Shown: positions 1 through 7,195 of the stretch, piece by piece
Position numbering within the stretch: the first letter of the stretch is position 1
Layout: the number at the start of each line of letters is the position of its first letter
Assembly: GCF_944384695.1 (NCBI RefSeq)
Contig: NZ_CALWUQ010000017.1
Span: 1-34,987 of the forward strand
Length of the DNA: 34,987 nt
Source of the DNA: an uncultured Agathobaculum sp.
GTDB taxonomy: Bacteria; Bacillota; Clostridia; Oscillospirales; Butyricicoccaceae
Direction of reading: 5' to 3'
Notes under the pieces: generated by a model
What the model was told of the DNA's origin: nothing
The model's database searches: none
What the model saw: the letters and a program-made list of their open reading frames with translations, nothing else
Program-made: the position numbers and the translations under genes

Positions 1-273
1 GGTCTGGCGTCCGATGTGCTGAATACGGACGGTACAATCAGCGAGGAGCAGGTACAGACCGCCCGCGACATCGTGGAGCAGACCGGCGCCAACTACCTGC
101 ATTTGCTGCCCTCCGAGGACCTGTACGGCGTTTTGGGGCAGATTTCCGCCGTGCCGACCACGTTTTTTGTCGACAATGAAGGCGCGCAGGTTGGCTCCGC
201 CATTGTCAGCGCACAGAGCAAGGATAAATGGACGCAGACCATTGATGAAATGCTGGCCGAGGTGCAGGGATGA
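1..273 (+). CDS. TlpA-like thioredoxin-fold protein, C-terminal part
   Basis: The reading frame is open from the first base, so only the last 90 codons are visible. The cis-proline segment AVPTTFFVD is typical of TlpA/ResA-type thiol-disulfide oxidoreductases. It is followed by a beta strand and a C-terminal helix, as in the thioredoxin fold. The catalytic CXXC would lie upstream and cannot be checked. The stop overlaps the start of the next gene (ATGA), and a membrane 4Fe-4S protein follows, so the three genes probably form one envelope redox operon. The family usually acts outside the membrane, reducing or forming disulfides. The exact substrate is unknown. Confidence 0.8.
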   Translation, partial: GLASDVLNTDGTISEEQVQTARDIVEQTGANYLHLLPSEDLYGVLGQISAVPTTFFVDNEGAQVGSAIVSAQSKDKWTQTIDEMLAEVQG

Positions 274-416
274 GCTTTTTCCGCCGCAACCGCGCTGCTG
301 TGATGACGCTGGCGGTGGCCGTGCTGTTTTTGGCGCAGGGCGTACTGCGCGAAGAAACGCAAATCGTGTTCCGCAAGGCGGTCAATATCTGTATGGAGTG
401 TATCGGCCTTGGGTAA
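270..416 (+). CDS. CD1871A-family small CXXC membrane protein
   Basis: This 48-aa protein overlaps the preceding stop by ATGA and overlaps the next gene by 8 bases, which implies translational coupling. Residues about 10-26 form one hydrophobic helix after a basic N-terminus (SFFRRNRAA). It ends in CMECIGLG, a CXXC motif at the very C-terminus. I recognise this as the clostridial CD1871A-type family, which sits between TlpA-like and 4Fe-4S membrane proteins. The function is not established. Its position suggests a thiol or metal relay between the two neighbours (inference). Confidence 0.75.
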   Translation: MSFFRRNRAAVMTLAVAVLFLAQGVLREETQIVFRKAVNICMECIGLG

Positions 417-1278
417 GCTGCGCGACCATGCCCGCACGCTGGTGCAGCTGCTTTTCACCGCTCTGACAAACGGTTACGCCGCCGGATTTGCCAAGGGGGG
501 TATCTATAAAGGCGCAAGCAAGCTGGTTTGTGTGCCCGGCCTGAATTGCTATTCCTGTCCGGGTGCGCTCGGCTCCTGTCCGATTGGCTCATTTCAGGCC
601 GTCATCACCAGCCGAACAAACAAATTCACCTTTTATGTGATTGGCTTTTTTCTTTTATTCGGAGCGTTGTTCGGCAGATTGGTCTGCGGCTGGCTTTGTC
701 CGTTCGGGTTGGTGCAGGATTTGCTGCACAAAATCCCCTTTCCCAAAAAGCTGCGCCGCCTGCCGGGGGAACGTGTGCTCAAATATCTGAAATACGTCAT
801 TTTGGTCGGCTTTGTCATTGTTTTGCCGCTGACCGTGCTGGATATCGTCGGGCAGGGCCAACCGTGGTTCTGCAAATACATCTGTCCATCCGGCACATTA
901 TTTGCCGGGATTCCGCTGATTGCGTCCAATCCGCCGCTGCGCGCCGCGCTGGGGTGGCTGTTCACATGGAAAGCAGCGATTCTTGTCGTATTGCTGGTGC
1001 TGAGCGTGGCGGTATATCGCCCGTTCTGCCGCTATTTGTGCCCGCTCGGCGCGATTTACGGGTTTTTCAACCCGATTGCCCTGTACCGGTTCCGGATTGA
1101 CGCGGAAAAATGTACCCAATGCGGCGCCTGCCGGCACGCCTGCAAGCTGGATATTTCCGTCTGGCAAACGCCGAACAGCATGGAATGCATCCGCTGCGGC
1201 GATTGCCGGCGCGCCTGTCCGCATGGCGCCATTGATACGGTCAATCCTTGCCCTGCACGGCAGAAAAAAGACGCTTAA
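409..1278 (+). CDS. 4Fe-4S binding polytopic membrane protein (NapH/YccM-like)
   Basis: A TTG start at 409 fits, because no ATG occurs in frame near the N-terminus and the gene overlaps its predecessor. The 289-aa protein has about four membrane helices. Cysteine motifs CVPGLNCYSCPGALGSCPIG and CGWLCPFG, then CKYICPSG and CRYLCPLG, are of the Fer4_5 type. Two C-terminal ferredoxin motifs follow, CTQCGACRHAC and CIRCGDCRRACP. This architecture (NapH/MauN/YccM/RnfD-associated proteins) passes electrons across or along the membrane. With TlpA-like and CD1871A neighbours it probably feeds reducing power to an extracytoplasmic thioredoxin (inference). Confidence 0.85.
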   Translation: MGKLRDHARTLVQLLFTALTNGYAAGFAKGGIYKGASKLVCVPGLNCYSCPGALGSCPIGSFQAVITSRTNKFTFYVIGFFLLFGALFGRLVCGWLCPFGLVQDLLHKIPFPKKLRRLPGERVLKYLKYVILVGFVIVLPLTVLDIVGQGQPWFCKYICPSGTLFAGIPLIASNPPLRAALGWLFTWKAAILVVLLVLSVAVYRPFCRYLCPLGAIYGFFNPIALYRFRIDAEKCTQCGACRHACKLDISVWQTPNSMECIRCGDCRRACPHGAIDTVNPCPARQKKDA

Positions 1279-1321
1279 AACCTGCCGCATGCATTTTTTC
1301 GCCGCAGGGGGAGAAAGATAA

Positions 1322-1351
1322 TTGTCAACCTCTGCTGCCTCGTGGTATAAT
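1322..1351 (+). promoter_or_regulatory. sigma-A type promoter for the Sfp gene
   Basis: TTGTCA (1322-1327) and a perfect TATAAT (1346-1351) are separated by 18 bp, about 60 bp ahead of the TTG start at 1411. Confidence 0.6.
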
Positions 1352-1410
1352 AAGTGTATCATTTACTGCAACGCATCACACCAATACGCAAATCTTTAGG
1401 GGGAGTTTTC

Positions 1411-2067
1411 TTGACTGCTGTTTATGCCATTCCGGTATCCGCCGTGAATCCGGACGACGGCGCATCCCGCGCCCGATTATCCCGCGGCCGTCTGGAACAG
1501 CTTGACCGACGTCGCGGTGCGGCCAGAGCACAGGGCTTTGCGGCATCGCTCTTGCTTGAATATGCGGTTTCGCAGCAGTATCCATGGGTGGTTCACCCGC
1601 TTGCCATTTCGATTGCCGAAGGCGGCAAACCGTATCTGGTTTCCGAACCCGGCATCCATTTCAGCCTGTCCCATTCGGGCGACTGGGCTGTGTGCGCGCT
1701 CAGCGACCGTCCGGTTGGCGTGGATATTGAGCGCTGCGAGCCGGGCCGGCGTGACATTGCCTCCCGTTTTTTCCATCGTGAGGAGGTGCGTTATCTCAAT
1801 ACGGTTTTGCCCTCCGCGCGGGACGACGCATTCTATAAGCTCTGGACCCTCAAGGAAAGTTTTGTAAAATCGACCGGACGCGGCCTTGATTTGCCGCTGC
1901 GCAGTTTCTGGGTTGACATTCACCGGATGCCGCCGCGGCTGGACTGCGATGAGGTCACCGGCAGCTATTCGCTGTTTTTGCCCGAATTTGCCGACCGCAA
2001 TTACCGCCTTGCGGTATGCGTGGAGAAGGCGGGCGCAGAGCAGCCGGTCTTGCACATCATGAAATAA
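1411..2067 (+). CDS. Sfp-type 4'-phosphopantetheinyl transferase
   Basis: The start is taken as TTG at 1411, because a strong ribosome-binding site AGGGGGAG lies at 1398-1405, five bases upstream. The 218-aa protein carries the family signatures: a substrate-binding HFSLSHSGDW segment, VGVDIE with the magnesium-binding Asp and Glu, and FYKLWTLKESFVKSTGRGL with the catalytic WxxKE-like motif. It transfers phosphopantetheine from CoA to acyl, aryl or peptidyl carrier proteins. No synthase gene lies nearby, so the partner is not identified here. It has its own promoter and ends at a bidirectional terminator. Confidence 0.9.
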   Translation: MTAVYAIPVSAVNPDDGASRARLSRGRLEQLDRRRGAARAQGFAASLLLEYAVSQQYPWVVHPLAISIAEGGKPYLVSEPGIHFSLSHSGDWAVCALSDRPVGVDIERCEPGRRDIASRFFHREEVRYLNTVLPSARDDAFYKLWTLKESFVKSTGRGLDLPLRSFWVDIHRMPPRLDCDEVTGSYSLFLPEFADRNYRLAVCVEKAGAEQPVLHIMK

Positions 2068-2083
2068 CACATCCAACGAAAAA

Positions 2084-2111
2084 GGGCGATGCAAGCTGCA
2101 TCGTCCTTTTT
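2084..2111. terminator. bidirectional intrinsic terminator
   Basis: A 10-bp stem (GGGCGATGCA with TGCATCGTCC, one G-T pair) has a 3-nt loop, flanked by an A-run and a T-run. It sits between convergent genes and serves both strands. Confidence 0.8.
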
Positions 2112-2112
2112 G

Positions 2113-2373
2113 TTATGCCTTTTTCTGTTCGTATGCGGTGCGTACCGCGGTTGCCAGCTGATCCGAGCAGCTGGTGCCCTTGCCGCCGCAGGAAATGCCC
2201 TTGAAATAGCCTTCGATTTGCTCGACGGTCATGCCTTCCACCACGCGGCTGATGGCTTGTAAATTGCCATTGCAGCCGCCCTGAAAGGAAACGTTGTGTA
2301 CCTTATCGCCTTCTAAATCGAAGGAAATGCGCATCGGGCAGACCCCACGCGGTTTGTAATCAAAATGCTGCAT
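2113..2373 (-). CDS. TSCPD-domain protein (TIGR03905-like)
   Basis: This 86-aa protein starts at the ATG at 2371-2373, because AGGAGGA (2384-2390) lies ten bases upstream. It matches the small TSCPD family: an N-terminal HFDYKPRGVCP, a GGCNGNL motif, and a GISCGGKGTSCSDQLA ending with paired cysteines. Related domains occur at the C-terminus of vitamin-B12-dependent ribonucleotide reductases and are thought to bind metal. The function of stand-alone forms is unknown. It is the last gene of a reverse-strand group after TIGR01440 and HAD proteins. Confidence 0.8.
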   Translation of the reverse strand: MQHFDYKPRGVCPMRISFDLEGDKVHNVSFQGGCNGNLQAISRVVEGMTVEQIEGYFKGISCGGKGTSCSDQLATAVRTAYEQKKA

Positions 2374-2389
2374 TGTTATGTTGTCCTCC

Positions 2390-3094
2390 TCACAGCAGCG
2401 TGCGGACATAGTCCGCCGCCTCCAGAAATGTCTCCGCCTGATGATACGGACGGTCGTCCTGCGGCTGGGGCAGTCCGCTCCAGTTGAGCCAAACGCCTGC
2501 TATGCCGACGTCCATCGCGCCCTGTACATCATGTCGGAAATTATCGCCCACCATCACGGCCTCATGCGGCAGGCAGCCGCATTTTTGCAGCGCCAGCCAG
2601 AAAATCGGCGCGCCCGGTTTATCCATGCCCGCCTCCTCGCTCGAAACCAGATAGTCCACCCGGTCCGCGAGACCGAGATACTCCAGCTTTTCCATCTGGA
2701 TGTCCGCCAGCATATCCGTACAGACGGCGGTCTTGACGCCGGCCTGCCGCAAATCGTCCAGCAGCTCGGTCACGCCCGGACGCAGCTCCATTTTTTCCAG
2801 CACTGCATCCCAGTAAACCCGATGCGCCTTGCGCGCATAGCGGATGGCGTTGCAGCCAAGCCGCTCGAGCGCGCCCTGCGCAAACAGCACGCGGTCGTGC
2901 ACCGGCGGCATGCCGGGTTGCTGCCGTCCCAGCCGATGGCGGTTTACGCGAAACGCTTGCGCAAAGTCCGCGCCGGGAATGCCCAGCTCTTGCTCCGCCC
3001 AGCCGGCGAGCCGCTCATACGCATAGGCGTCGCACGCCCCGAAGCTGCCGTACAGCGTATCATCCAAATCAAAAAGTACCGCTTTCAGTCCCAT
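2390..3094 (-). CDS. HAD-superfamily hydrolase (subfamily IA)
   Basis: The 234-aa protein starts at the ATG at 3092-3094, preceded by GAGGG. HAD motif I is DLDDTLYG (nucleophile first Asp), motif II lies around VCTD, motif III is the Lys in DKPGAPIF, and motif IV is MVGDNFRHDVQGA. A cap region between motifs I and II fits the phosphatase subfamily IA (YjjG-like). Substrates are probably small phosphorylated metabolites such as nucleotides, but the sequence does not decide this. It starts 7 bp after the TIGR01440 gene ends, so the two are almost certainly cotranscribed. Confidence 0.85.
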   Translation of the reverse strand: MGLKAVLFDLDDTLYGSFGACDAYAYERLAGWAEQELGIPGADFAQAFRVNRHRLGRQQPGMPPVHDRVLFAQGALERLGCNAIRYARKAHRVYWDAVLEKMELRPGVTELLDDLRQAGVKTAVCTDMLADIQMEKLEYLGLADRVDYLVSSEEAGMDKPGAPIFWLALQKCGCLPHEAVMVGDNFRHDVQGAMDVGIAGVWLNWSGLPQPQDDRPYHQAETFLEAADYVRTLL

Positions 3095-3101
3095 AAATCC
3101 C

Positions 3102-3662
3102 TCACAACAGTTTCTCGTTATACACCGCGCGGCTGCCGCCGACGAATTTGGCCCGACGGCGCGCGCAAAGCAGGATAGCCTCGCCAATGTGCTTGACCTC
3201 GATGCGCAGCGGCACGACGACCGGCTTGATGTGCATGCCAATCAGGGTTCCGCCCACATCCATGCCTGCGGATGCAGACTGCTTGAGGTTTTCCACTGCG
3301 ACCGGGTCGGCAAACCGCTTGTAAGCGGTCGTTGCGAACGAGCCGCCCGCCTTGGGCTGCGGGATGACGTTGACTTCATCGAGTCCGAACCGCTCGCACG
3401 CCGCCCGCTCAACCACAAGCGCGCGGTTGAGGTGCTCGCAGCATTGCGCGGCCAGATAGATGTCGCGCTCACGCAGTACGCTGTAAATGCCGTCAAACAC
3501 CGCCTCGGCTACCTCGACGCTGGAATGCGTGCCGATTTTTTCGCCGCATACCTCGCTGGAGGAGCAGCCAACCACAAACAAATCTCCTGCGCGCAGCTTT
3601 GCCGCGTCGCATACCAAAGCCGCAGCCTTGGCGCTCTGTTCTCTGATTTCAGAAAGCTCCAT
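3102..3662 (-). CDS. TIGR01440 family protein (UPF0340, YwlG-like)
   Basis: The 186-aa protein matches the YwlG/UPF0340 family: VVGCSSSEVCGEKIGTHSS near residue 30, AAQCCEHLNRALV in the middle, NVIPQPKAGGSFAT, then a C-terminal AKFVGGSRAVYNE. No biochemical role is established for the family. The start is supported by AAAGGAGG just upstream and by an extended -10 promoter. It is the first gene of a three-gene reverse-strand operon with the HAD and TSCPD genes. Confidence 0.85.
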   Translation of the reverse strand: MELSEIREQSAKAAALVCDAAKLRAGDLFVVGCSSSEVCGEKIGTHSSVEVAEAVFDGIYSVLRERDIYLAAQCCEHLNRALVVERAACERFGLDEVNVIPQPKAGGSFATTAYKRFADPVAVENLKQSASAGMDVGGTLIGMHIKPVVVPLRIEVKHIGEAILLCARRRAKFVGGSRAVYNEKLL

Positions 3663-3687
3663 GTTTCATGCCTCCTTTGATAGTTAC

Positions 3688-3716
3688 AGTATACCACAGT
3701 TTATCCGTGCTTTCAC
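3688..3716 (-). promoter_or_regulatory. promoter for the TIGR01440-HAD-TSCPD operon
   Basis: On the reverse strand, GTGAAA (3711-3716) and TATACT (3688-3693) are 17 bp apart. TGG directly before the -10 makes it an extended -10. Confidence 0.5.
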
Positions 3717-3733
3717 CGTCTTTTTTCCTGCGG

Positions 3734-3741
3734 CATACACT
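3734..3741 (+). promoter_or_regulatory. candidate sigma-E -10 element of the cotJ operon
   Basis: CATACACT fits the mother-cell sigma-E -10 consensus CATACANT and lies about 48 bp before cotJA. The -35 region 14-15 bp upstream is only a poor match, so the call rests on the -10 and on cotJ being sigma-E-controlled in Bacillus. Confidence 0.4.
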
Positions 3742-3788
3742 GAAATTGAGGCAAGACCTCAAACCGACAAACAAGGAGCAACCTGCAT

Positions 3789-3986
3789 ATGAATACGACC
3801 AACCCTTCGGGCGATCAGGCGCTGCCTGCGGACAGCATTGATCCCCGTCTGCTTTCGCTGGCCATGGCGTTTGTGCCGGCGCAAAGCTTTGATACGCCGT
3901 ATGAACCCGCGCTTGCCTTCAGCCGTGGGACCATTTTTCCGGCGCTCGATAAACCCTTCCTCGGAGAGGAGGCCGTTCCGCAATGA
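3789..3986 (+). CDS. cotJA: spore coat-associated protein CotJA
   Basis: The 65-aa protein has the CotJA signature: LAMAFVPAQSF, then YEPALAFSRGTIFPALDKPF. AAGGAG at 3774-3779 supports the start. CotJA is part of the cotJABC operon, whose products enter the spore coat and localise the catalase-like CotJC. Its stop overlaps the cotJB start (ATGA). It is complete and normal, unlike cotJC downstream. Confidence 0.9.
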   Translation: MNTTNPSGDQALPADSIDPRLLSLAMAFVPAQSFDTPYEPALAFSRGTIFPALDKPFLGEEAVPQ

Positions 3987-4240
3987 CCGAACGCGAAAAA
4001 CTGCTCAGCCGTGTGCGCATGTATGATTTTGCGCTGGTGGACGTCATCCAGTACCTGGACGGACACCCGAAAAATGCTGCGGCACTGGCCTATTACAGCA
4101 AAATGCGCACCGCATTTGATAAAGCTGCAGCGGAATACGAGGATGCCTTCGGCCCGCTGACCGCCCGCGAGGTAGATACCCGCGTTGGTAACTGGCGCTG
4201 GATTGACGACCCGTGGCCGTGGGAAGGAGAGGATAACTAA
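3983..4240 (+). CDS. cotJB: spore coat protein CotJB
   Basis: The 85-aa protein fits CotJB: an N-terminal MTEREKLLSRVRMYDFALVD helix, LDGHPKNAAALAYY, and a C-terminal tryptophan-rich WRWIDDPWPWEGE. It overlaps cotJA by four bases and its TAA overlaps the cotJC ATG by one base, so translation of all three is coupled. It is needed for coat assembly together with CotJC in Bacillus. Confidence 0.9.
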   Translation: MTEREKLLSRVRMYDFALVDVIQYLDGHPKNAAALAYYSKMRTAFDKAAAEYEDAFGPLTAREVDTRVGNWRWIDDPWPWEGEDN

Positions 4241-4500
4241 TGTGGTCATACGATAAACGCTTACAATACCCTGTTAACATCAAAAACCCCGATCCGCAGA
4301 CCGCAAAAATTGTTATTACACAACTTGGCGGACCAGATGGTGAAATCGGTGCAGCGATGCGCTATCTCAACCAGCGCTATGCCATGCCGTACAAAGAGGG
4401 CAAGGCAATTCTGACCGACATCGGTATATTGTTTTCTATAATGCACCTTATCGGGCGAACCAGTGCGTTGCCGAGCATCAAGAAACATCACAACTTATAA
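4240..4500 (+). CDS. cotJC: CotJC, 5' part, interrupted by a mobile element
   Basis: Residues 1-61 are CotJC (WSYDKRLQYPV, then GGPDGEIGAAMRYLNQRY and ILTDI) and hold Glu35, a likely first manganese ligand of the catalase fold. From base 4425 the frame continues into element DNA and adds about 24 foreign residues (ILFSIMHLIGRTS) to a stop at 4498. This truncated 86-aa product lacks Glu65, His68 and the later ligands. The missing part lies at 12186-12657. Joining 4240-4424 to 12186-12657 gives an open frame of 218 codons. In the inserted state the operon cannot make functional CotJC. Confidence 0.93.
   Translation: MWSYDKRLQYPVNIKNPDPQTAKIVITQLGGPDGEIGAAMRYLNQRYAMPYKEGKAILTDIGILFSIMHLIGRTSALPSIKKHHNL
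4423..4449 (+). other. left attachment site, element half (attL)
   Basis: The GG crossover candidate (4423-4424) is followed by 14 nt and then the arm TAATGCACCTT (4439-4449). The same arm is found inverted at the right end at the same distance. The host half lies to the left within cotJC. Confidence 0.8.
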
Positions 4501-6094
4501 TTTGGGTACGGTAGCTATCGAGTTTTCCGGTTGAAACATACTTTAACCGAAACACAAGCGGAATATCTTTCAGATAGACTTCGACGGTATGCCCCTCATA
4601 TACTATAATTTTCTCCAGAACGGTTCCCAGCATAGTTTCTGCTTCTTCCTTCTCAAAACGCAGCAAATTTTCCGCTTCTGCCAAGATTGTCTGGATGCGT
4701 TTGTTTTGAGAGGCCCCCTTCTCCGCTCTGTCTTTCAAGTCAGAAAGCCGCTCTTTTAAGGTAGAAATCTCTTCATCTATGCTGTCTTTTTGCATTTTTA
4801 ATTCCTCTGAAGTGATTTCATCCGCCAAACGCAAATCAATCAGCTTCACTTTTTTGCTTTCTAAGTCATTGATTCTCGCTTCCACCTCACCAAGATGATC
4901 AGATCTGGCTGGTTCTTGTGTCATACGCTTGATTTCATTGTGTATCTCACGCAAAATGGATTCCTTATCCTGTATCAGCAGACCCAGTACATATAGCACA
5001 CACGCTTTTAAGCTCTTATCGCTGGCCCATTCGCTCATACTGCACTCCGCAACCCGAAAAGCAGCTGCTTTTGCGTGCGTAGAACACGCCCATGCCCTTG
5101 TCACACCCAGAGACGTATTCTTTTTGCGGCCAAGGAACCGCTCTCCACATACGCCGCAGAACACCTTGCCGCTCGCCCAGTATCGGTTGCTGTGTTTGGC
5201 TTTTTGTTCCGGTGTCGAACTCCGGCGTTCCAACTCTTTCTGCGTTTCTTCCCAAGTCTCCCGATCAACAATCGCAATATCTGGATGGTGGTCTTTGATA
5301 TAGACCATATCCTCTTCGCCGCGATTGTAGCGTTTTTTATGATCCAAAAAACTTTTGGTCCAGGTTTTTTTCTGGCATAGGTCGCCCACATACTTCTCGT
5401 TTCTCAATATCCGCAGAATCACCGTATTGGACCAGTCATTTTTGAATTTCTTGTGCCCGTCAGGCCGGTAAGGCATAATACCCGCTTCCTTTAACTCACG
5501 CGCAATCACGTGCGTCCCTTTTCCCTCCACAAGGTATTTATGAAAAATCAATCTGACAATACGTGCTTCTTCTTCCACAAGATATAATTTACCGCCCTCT
5601 ACCTGATAGCCCAGCATAGAGCGGCCGAAAACAACGCCTTTCTCCATTTGCCTTTTCTGACCCCACTTCACACGTTCCGAAGTTTTCCGGCTTTCTTCTT
5701 GTGCCAAAGCCGACATAAACGTCAGCCGCAGCTCTGCATCAGCCTGTTCGGTATCGATGCCGTCAAGCACGAACCGGATATAAACACCATGATCTCGCAA
5801 CTTTCTGGTATATGCTATGGAATCCAGTACGTTACGAGCGAAGCGTGAGACTTCCTTTGTTATGATAAGGTCAATTTTACCCGACAGCGCATCCGCAATC
5901 ATATCATTGAACCCTTGACGTTTTACGGTTTGCGTCCCCGATATCCCTTCGTCAGCATATATTTTGACCAACTCCCAGCCGTCCTCACGGTCTATGTACG
6001 ACTTGAAATAACTCACCTGTGACTCAAACGAATTTGTCTGATCGTCTTTATCAGTACTTACACGCGCATACGCAGCAACTCTTTTCTTCATCAT
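4478..6094 (-). CDS. large serine recombinase (element integrase/excisionase)
   Basis: The 538-aa protein starts at ATG 6092-6094 or the adjacent ATG at 6089-6091, behind AAAGGAGG. The N-terminal resolvase domain (about 1-150) begins AAYARVSTDKDDQ, with nucleophile Ser13, and has the conserved arginines in KEVSRFARN and ESRKTSERV. A recombinase domain follows (about 155-290, FGRSMLGYQVEGG), then a zinc ribbon around 310-355 with CGVCG and two later cysteines, and a coiled coil around 385-450. This is the full large-serine-recombinase layout. The gene ends only 54 bp from the left crossover site and reads toward it. It is the obvious enzyme for integration into, and excision from, cotJC. Confidence 0.93.
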   Translation of the reverse strand: MMKKRVAAYARVSTDKDDQTNSFESQVSYFKSYIDREDGWELVKIYADEGISGTQTVKRQGFNDMIADALSGKIDLIITKEVSRFARNVLDSIAYTRKLRDHGVYIRFVLDGIDTEQADAELRLTFMSALAQEESRKTSERVKWGQKRQMEKGVVFGRSMLGYQVEGGKLYLVEEEARIVRLIFHKYLVEGKGTHVIARELKEAGIMPYRPDGHKKFKNDWSNTVILRILRNEKYVGDLCQKKTWTKSFLDHKKRYNRGEEDMVYIKDHHPDIAIVDRETWEETQKELERRSSTPEQKAKHSNRYWASGKVFCGVCGERFLGRKKNTSLGVTRAWACSTHAKAAAFRVAECSMSEWASDKSLKACVLYVLGLLIQDKESILREIHNEIKRMTQEPARSDHLGEVEARINDLESKKVKLIDLRLADEITSEELKMQKDSIDEEISTLKERLSDLKDRAEKGASQNKRIQTILAEAENLLRFEKEEAETMLGTVLEKIIVYEGHTVEVYLKDIPLVFRLKYVSTGKLDSYRTQIISCDVS

Positions 6095-6126
6095 CGTTTC
6101 CTCCTTTTAACCCGCATTCTACCGCG

Positions 6127-6276
6127 TCAGCCTTCTCTTTTCCGCTGCCATTCTGCCAGAATTTGCAGTTCTGCACTGGTTAAAAGGCCCTGCTGGAATA
6201 ATTCTTTATAGATGCCTGTTTTTAATTTATTGATAAACTTTTCCCTGTCTTCTGCACTTAATTGCACTATATTCAT
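6127..6276 (-). CDS. small protein upstream of the serine recombinase
   Basis: The 49-aa frame begins MNIVQLSAEDREKF at ATG 6274-6276, six bases after AGGGTGGG. An alternative start at 6282 adds two residues. The helical sequence KTGIYKELFQQGLLTSAEL resembles short SHOCT-like domains. It is charged and probably cytoplasmic. It lies 32 bp upstream of the recombinase on the same strand and behind a candidate sigma-E promoter. Small proteins beside large serine recombinases can act as recombination directionality factors (SprB in SPbeta), so this is a reasonable candidate, though only by position. Confidence 0.6.
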   Translation of the reverse strand: MNIVQLSAEDREKFINKLKTGIYKELFQQGLLTSAELQILAEWQRKREG

Positions 6277-6297
6277 AGGCATCCCACCCTTTTTACA

Positions 6298-6326
6298 GGT
6301 GTATGCCCCTTTCTCTTGCACTATCA
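6298..6326 (-). promoter_or_regulatory. candidate sigma-E promoter for small ORF and recombinase
   Basis: On the reverse strand, TGATAGT (6320-6326) and CATACACC (6298-6305) are separated by 14 bp. The -10 matches CATACANT in seven of eight bases and the spacing is that of sigma-E promoters. The -35 shares only the ATA core. The predicted transcript would start just before the ribosome-binding site. Confidence 0.4.
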
Positions 6327-6328
6327 CC

Positions 6329-6365
6329 ATATAAGCAAACCCCCATGAAATCGATTTGCTTATAT
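6329..6365. repeat. inverted repeat upstream of the recombinase operon
   Basis: ATATAAGCAAA (6329-6339) is perfectly inverted at 6355-6365, with a 15-nt spacer. It sits immediately upstream of the candidate sigma-E promoter and could be a regulator-binding site. Confidence 0.5.
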
Positions 6366-6451
6366 CCGCCCAACTGTCGCTGTTTATGTTATTTTTCTGT
6401 CTTTTATGTTCTGTTTCAAAAATTTCTGTGTTAGCCTACTGCAAAAAGCTG

Positions 6452-6500
6452 TAAAAAAAATTAGAACAGTTAAGCGCACCGGCTTAACTGTTCTAATTTT
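6452..6500 (-). terminator. terminator of the tyrosine recombinase gene
   Basis: A perfect 19-bp stem (6457-6475 with 6482-6500) has a 6-nt loop. On the reverse strand it is followed by a run of T, right after the tyrosine recombinase stop. Confidence 0.85.
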
Positions 6501-7083
6501 ATGTTGGAAGAACAATGTGTTTCTGCAAAGCCTGCTCGACGAGCTTCGGCTCTACGCTCAGATAATGTTGCGTTACCGCCACCGATGAATGCTGCAAAAG
6601 TGTTCGCACCAGTTCTACGTTAAAATCATTCTCTGTATAAATGCTTATCGCAAAAAATTTACGAAACGAATGCGTCCCTACCCCAGTTAAATTCAGGTAT
6701 TGACATACCTTTTGCAAATGCAGCTGAACCGCACGCACCGTAATAGGGAACAATCGTTGTGTATCCTTTAATCCGTTTTGAATGGCATACCGCTGTAAAT
6801 ATATGAAAATGTCTGCCGGTACCGTAAATGTACGCAATTTCTCTGTTTTTTGTTCTATGATATTTAGGTGATACCGGCCACTCTCAAAAAGAATATCCGC
6901 TAAACGCAACCGAACAATATCCCCGATTCGCAGCCCTAAATTGGCTTCCAGAATCAACGCTGCCGCAATACGTACATTCGGTCTGACACACTCTCCATTG
7001 GGCAGTATAAACCCGGTACGGATCGTCTCTATGATTTTTTCAAATTCTTCCCGGTTAATTGCCCTGGTCCTCTTGTTTGCCAT
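6499..7083 (-). CDS. short tyrosine recombinase (catalytic domain only)
   Basis: The start is the ATG at 7081-7083, behind AAGGGG. The protein is 194 aa and lacks the usual N-terminal arm-binding and core-binding domains. Catalytic residues are all present: Arg52 in GLRIGD, a candidate Lys in EQKTEK, His138 and Arg141 in THSFRK, His165 in LLQHSS, and Tyr174 in TQHYLS. It is therefore probably active. Single-domain enzymes of this kind resemble phase-variation or plasmid/element resolution recombinases. Its target is not evident. It ends in a strong terminator. In an element already carrying a serine recombinase it may resolve multimers or invert a segment (inference). Confidence 0.85.
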   Translation of the reverse strand: MANKRTRAINREEFEKIIETIRTGFILPNGECVRPNVRIAAALILEANLGLRIGDIVRLRLADILFESGRYHLNIIEQKTEKLRTFTVPADIFIYLQRYAIQNGLKDTQRLFPITVRAVQLHLQKVCQYLNLTGVGTHSFRKFFAISIYTENDFNVELVRTLLQHSSVAVTQHYLSVEPKLVEQALQKHIVLPT

Positions 7084-7195
7084 ACCCGCACCCCTTTTCA
7101 AAAAAACTTCCTTAAACCATCAACTCACTTTTCGCTCTTTTCTTCCGGTGAAACTTCCTCCACCGCCACGACTACAATTTTCTTTTTTGCAATAT

